NCBI GenBank assembly: GCA_017994055.1
Contig: JAGOLL010000015.1
Location: 1-40,744, forward strand
Reading direction: 5' to 3'
Origin: Methanothrix sp.
GTDB taxonomy: Archaea; Halobacteriota; Methanosarcinia; Methanotrichales; Methanotrichaceae
DNA: 40,744 nt
The notes below the pieces were generated by a model, which did not search any database, was not told the DNA's origin, and worked only from the letters and a program-made list of their open reading frames with translations. The position numbers were made by a program, and so were the translations under genes. The first letter of the stretch is position 1; every line of letters starts with the position of its first letter. Below are positions 40,523-40,744 of the stretch, piece by piece.

Positions 40523-40744
40523 GAATGCCCCTCTAAATCGGAAATCCGGGCTCGAGGAGCCGGAGCATACAGGATATGGATTAGCTGAGATCCATCTTCC
40601 CGGGTTCTGTTGAATCCTTGGTTGGTGCACATATGGTGGTGCAATCGTGGTGGTAACTGCGATTCACTTCCTAAAGGCGTGTTACCAAGAGGGATTCAAC
40701 AGTGAAAAATTTTTATGAAAAGGTGCTTATATCTCTTGCTAATC

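Noticed and set aside
1-40744. tRNA, rRNA, CRISPR arrays, insertion sequences, restriction or toxin-antitoxin genes
   Set aside because: Read through both strands: no cloverleaf-like gene, regularly spaced direct repeats, transposase motif or paired toxin-antitoxin genes were found.

Overview
The window looks like a chromosomal segment of a methanogenic archaeon of the Methanosarcinales/Methanotrichales, most likely Methanothrix (Methanosaeta) or a close relative. The evidence is a chromosomal protein MC1 gene, the archaeal GTP cyclohydrolase MptA of the methanopterin pathway, PAN and Cdc48 AAA ATPases, the Hef helicase-nuclease, an archaeal eS1 (S3Ae) ribosomal protein, AMP phosphorylase, archaeal TATA elements, leaderless starts and GGTGATC-type Shine-Dalgarno sites. 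The genus call rests on protein resemblance and the abundance of secreted paralogs; there is no rRNA gene to confirm it. I see no tRNA or rRNA gene, CRISPR array, transposase or integrase.

Layout. 1-1.9 kb: 3' part of moeA converging on rps3ae. 1.9-3.4 kb: a large secreted protein with two copies of a Trp/Tyr-rich domain. 3.6-5.5 kb: a minus-strand operon (81-aa protein, mptA, unknown 254-aa protein). 5.7-10.1 kb: kptA, a divergent cis-prenyltransferase-like gene head to head with a DUF92 membrane protein, then aroE and tyrA. 10.1-13.3 kb: four secreted proteins, three of them tandem paralogs with separate promoters and GTG/TTG starts. 13.4-20.7 kb: a PAC2-family protein; a minus operon of AMP phosphorylase, an atypical HDAC-fold amidohydrolase and a DUF89 phosphatase; a minus operon of an MBF1-like regulator, Sua5/YrdC and a nucleotidyltransferase; and PAN, divergent from MBF1. 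20.7-25.6 kb: a gene-free stretch with two strong inverted repeats, a RibD_C reductase, a CARDB-like secreted protein, a macrodomain-NnrDE-MoaC cluster and a small YkgJ-type Cys-cluster protein. 25.6-30 kb: DUF2156 and GNAT genes, rubrerythrin and Cdc48. 30-31.2 kb: a locus with apparent frame breaks. 31.2-33.6 kb: MC1, the oapA-oapB-oapC operon and a 49-aa converging gene. 33.6-36.5 kb: three more secreted proteins. 36.8-40.7 kb: hef, a two-domain secreted protein and a poorly defined right edge.

Themes. Protein-quality-control genes recur (PAN, Cdc48 with a C-terminal HbYX motif, a PAC2-type protein). NAD/ADP-ribose chemistry recurs (KptA, macrodomain, NADHX repair). Cofactor genes are scattered (MoeA, MoaC, MptA, RibD_C). 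About nine secreted proteins of unknown function, several with internal or tandem duplications, make up a large unexplained fraction. The most unusual observations are the frame-broken locus at 30.2-31.1 kb, the structured non-coding stretches at 20.7-20.85 and 30.10-30.17 kb, a cis-prenyltransferase homolog without the DGN motif beside a VTE6-like DUF92 gene, an HDAC homolog without the catalytic Tyr in an AMP-salvage operon, and an MC1 with a Lys-rich tail.
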